Made by a program: the position numbers and the translations under genes
Shown here: positions 6,324 through 6,973 of the stretch, in pieces
Layout of the letters: each line of letters starts with the position of its first letter
Position numbering within the stretch: the first letter of the stretch is position 1
The notes under the pieces: generated by a model
Told to the model about the DNA's origin: nothing
Databases searched by the model: none
Seen by the model: the letters and a program-made list of their open reading frames with translations, nothing else
Source: Deltaproteobacteria bacterium
Lineage (GTDB): Bacteria > Desulfobacterota > Desulfobacteria > Desulfobacterales > JAFDDL01
Direction: 5' to 3'
Assembly (NCBI GenBank): GCA_019310865.1
Contig: JAFDDL010000185.1
Coordinates: 1 to 6,973, forward strand
DNA length: 6,973 nucleotides

Positions 6324-6973
6324 TGGAAACCTACCAGGAAATTATTCACACCCTCTCATTGACCCTCGGTGCATCATGGGCCAGCGGCATCAACCTTTAC
6401 GCGGCATTGGCAGTACTGGGCTTCGCCGGCGCCTCAGGAATGGCCCAGCTTCCACCGGGTCTTGAAATTCTGACCAACCCAATGGTGATCGGGGCCGCCT
6501 GCACCATGTATGTCGTTGAGTTTTTTGCCGATAAAATTCCCGGTGTGGATACAACCTGGGATTCACTGCACACGTTCATTCGAATCCCGGCCGGTGCCAT
6601 GCTGGCCGCCGGCGCCGTTGGGGATGTGGGACCCGGGCTGGAGATTGCCGCCGCCATTCTCGGTGGTGGATTGGCGACCGCCTCCCATGTAACCAAAGCC
6701 GGGGGACGCGTGGTCATCAATGCCTCACCGGAACCCTTTACCAACTGGACCGCCTCCATCGTGGAAGATGTGGTCGTGATTGGGGGCATGTGGGCCGCAC
6801 TTCAGCATCCGTGGATCTTTTTTACCTTGCTGGCGCTGTTCATCATCTTCGTGATCTGGATACTGCCGAAAATCGGCCGTGGCATTGCCAAGGTCTTTCG
6901 ATTTATCGGCCGCCTGTTCGGCGTCCAATCGGATCCTGACATTTCACCGGAAGACTTCCCGGACACCACATCT
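6323..6973 (+). CDS. DUF4126-family membrane protein, partial (3' end beyond window)
   Basis: The first 217 residues are present and the frame stays open to the right edge. The ATG uses the last A of the VWA stop (TAATG), so translation is probably coupled; no strong ribosome binding site is seen. The protein is strongly hydrophobic: helices at roughly 11-37, 51-67, 88-127 and 148-182 are interrupted by short polar loops. Marker stretches are ASGINLYAALAVLG (20-33), VVEFFADKIPGVDTTWDSLHTF (64-85) and a basic segment KIGRGIAKVFRFIGRLF after the last helix. These match what I recall of DUF4126, whose function is unknown. The acidic tail near the edge (SDPDISPEDFPD) is probably cytoplasmic. The one-base overlap with the VWA gene places it in the MoxR operon and makes it the best visible candidate for a membrane partner. 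The family call is from memory of conserved stretches. Confidence 0.85.
   Translation, partial: METYQEIIHTLSLTLGASWASGINLYAALAVLGFAGASGMAQLPPGLEILTNPMVIGAACTMYVVEFFADKIPGVDTTWDSLHTFIRIPAGAMLAAGAVGDVGPGLEIAAAILGGGLATASHVTKAGGRVVINASPEPFTNWTASIVEDVVVIGGMWAALQHPWIFFTLLALFIIFVIWILPKIGRGIAKVFRFIGRLFGVQSDPDISPEDFPDTTS

Noticed and set aside
6397..6789. 130-codon minus-strand frame, rich in Pro, Ala and Thr
   Set aside because: It is opposite the DUF4126 coding region, which has clear membrane helices and family stretches; the odd composition is that of a shadow frame.

Overview
The window looks like chromosomal DNA of an anaerobic delta-type proteobacterium, most likely a sulfate reducer of the Desulfobacterales/Desulfosarcina type. 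This placement is inferred from protein character: the N-terminal style of the cytochrome b, the clade of acetyl-CoA synthetase, and a MoxR/VWA pair next to acetate metabolism. No marker gene settles it. Base composition is moderate in the genes and AT-rich in the intergenic regions. There are no rRNA or tRNA genes, mobile elements, CRISPR arrays or recombination scars, and coding density is high. No gene-free stretch exceeds 300 bases; the longest is 230 bases at 1387-1616.

Left part (1-1386, minus strand): the N-terminal end of a membrane cytochrome b (bc-type quinol oxidase family) runs off the left edge. Upstream of it on the same strand, 123 bases away, is a complete GalT-like nucleotidyltransferase of the HIT superfamily. 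The 205-327 gap is AT-rich and shows no convincing terminator.

Middle (1387-4037): a divergent 230-base intergenic region separates the GalT-like gene from acsA on the plus strand. It holds candidate promoters in both directions and an 18-base inverted repeat just upstream of acsA. acsA encodes an AMP-forming acetyl-CoA synthetase with all core motifs. A stand-alone CheY-like receiver protein follows after 12 bases and is probably co-transcribed. No histidine kinase is present in the window.

Right part (4038-6973, plus strand): after a 152-base leader comes a second gene cluster. It comprises a MoxR-type AAA+ ATPase, a CoxE-like VWA protein with a non-canonical metal site (DNGGWSM in place of DxSxS), and a DUF4126-family membrane protein. 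The membrane protein's ATG overlaps the VWA stop codon (TAATG), and the gene is open at the right edge. The MoxR and VWA proteins probably form a chaperone-like complex that remodels or activates a partner. The overlapping membrane protein is the best candidate in view for a partner or membrane anchor.

Taken together, the region mixes energy metabolism (quinol oxidation, acetate activation) with a signalling receiver and a MoxR/VWA/membrane module. A functional link between the acetate genes and the MoxR module is only suggested by adjacency.
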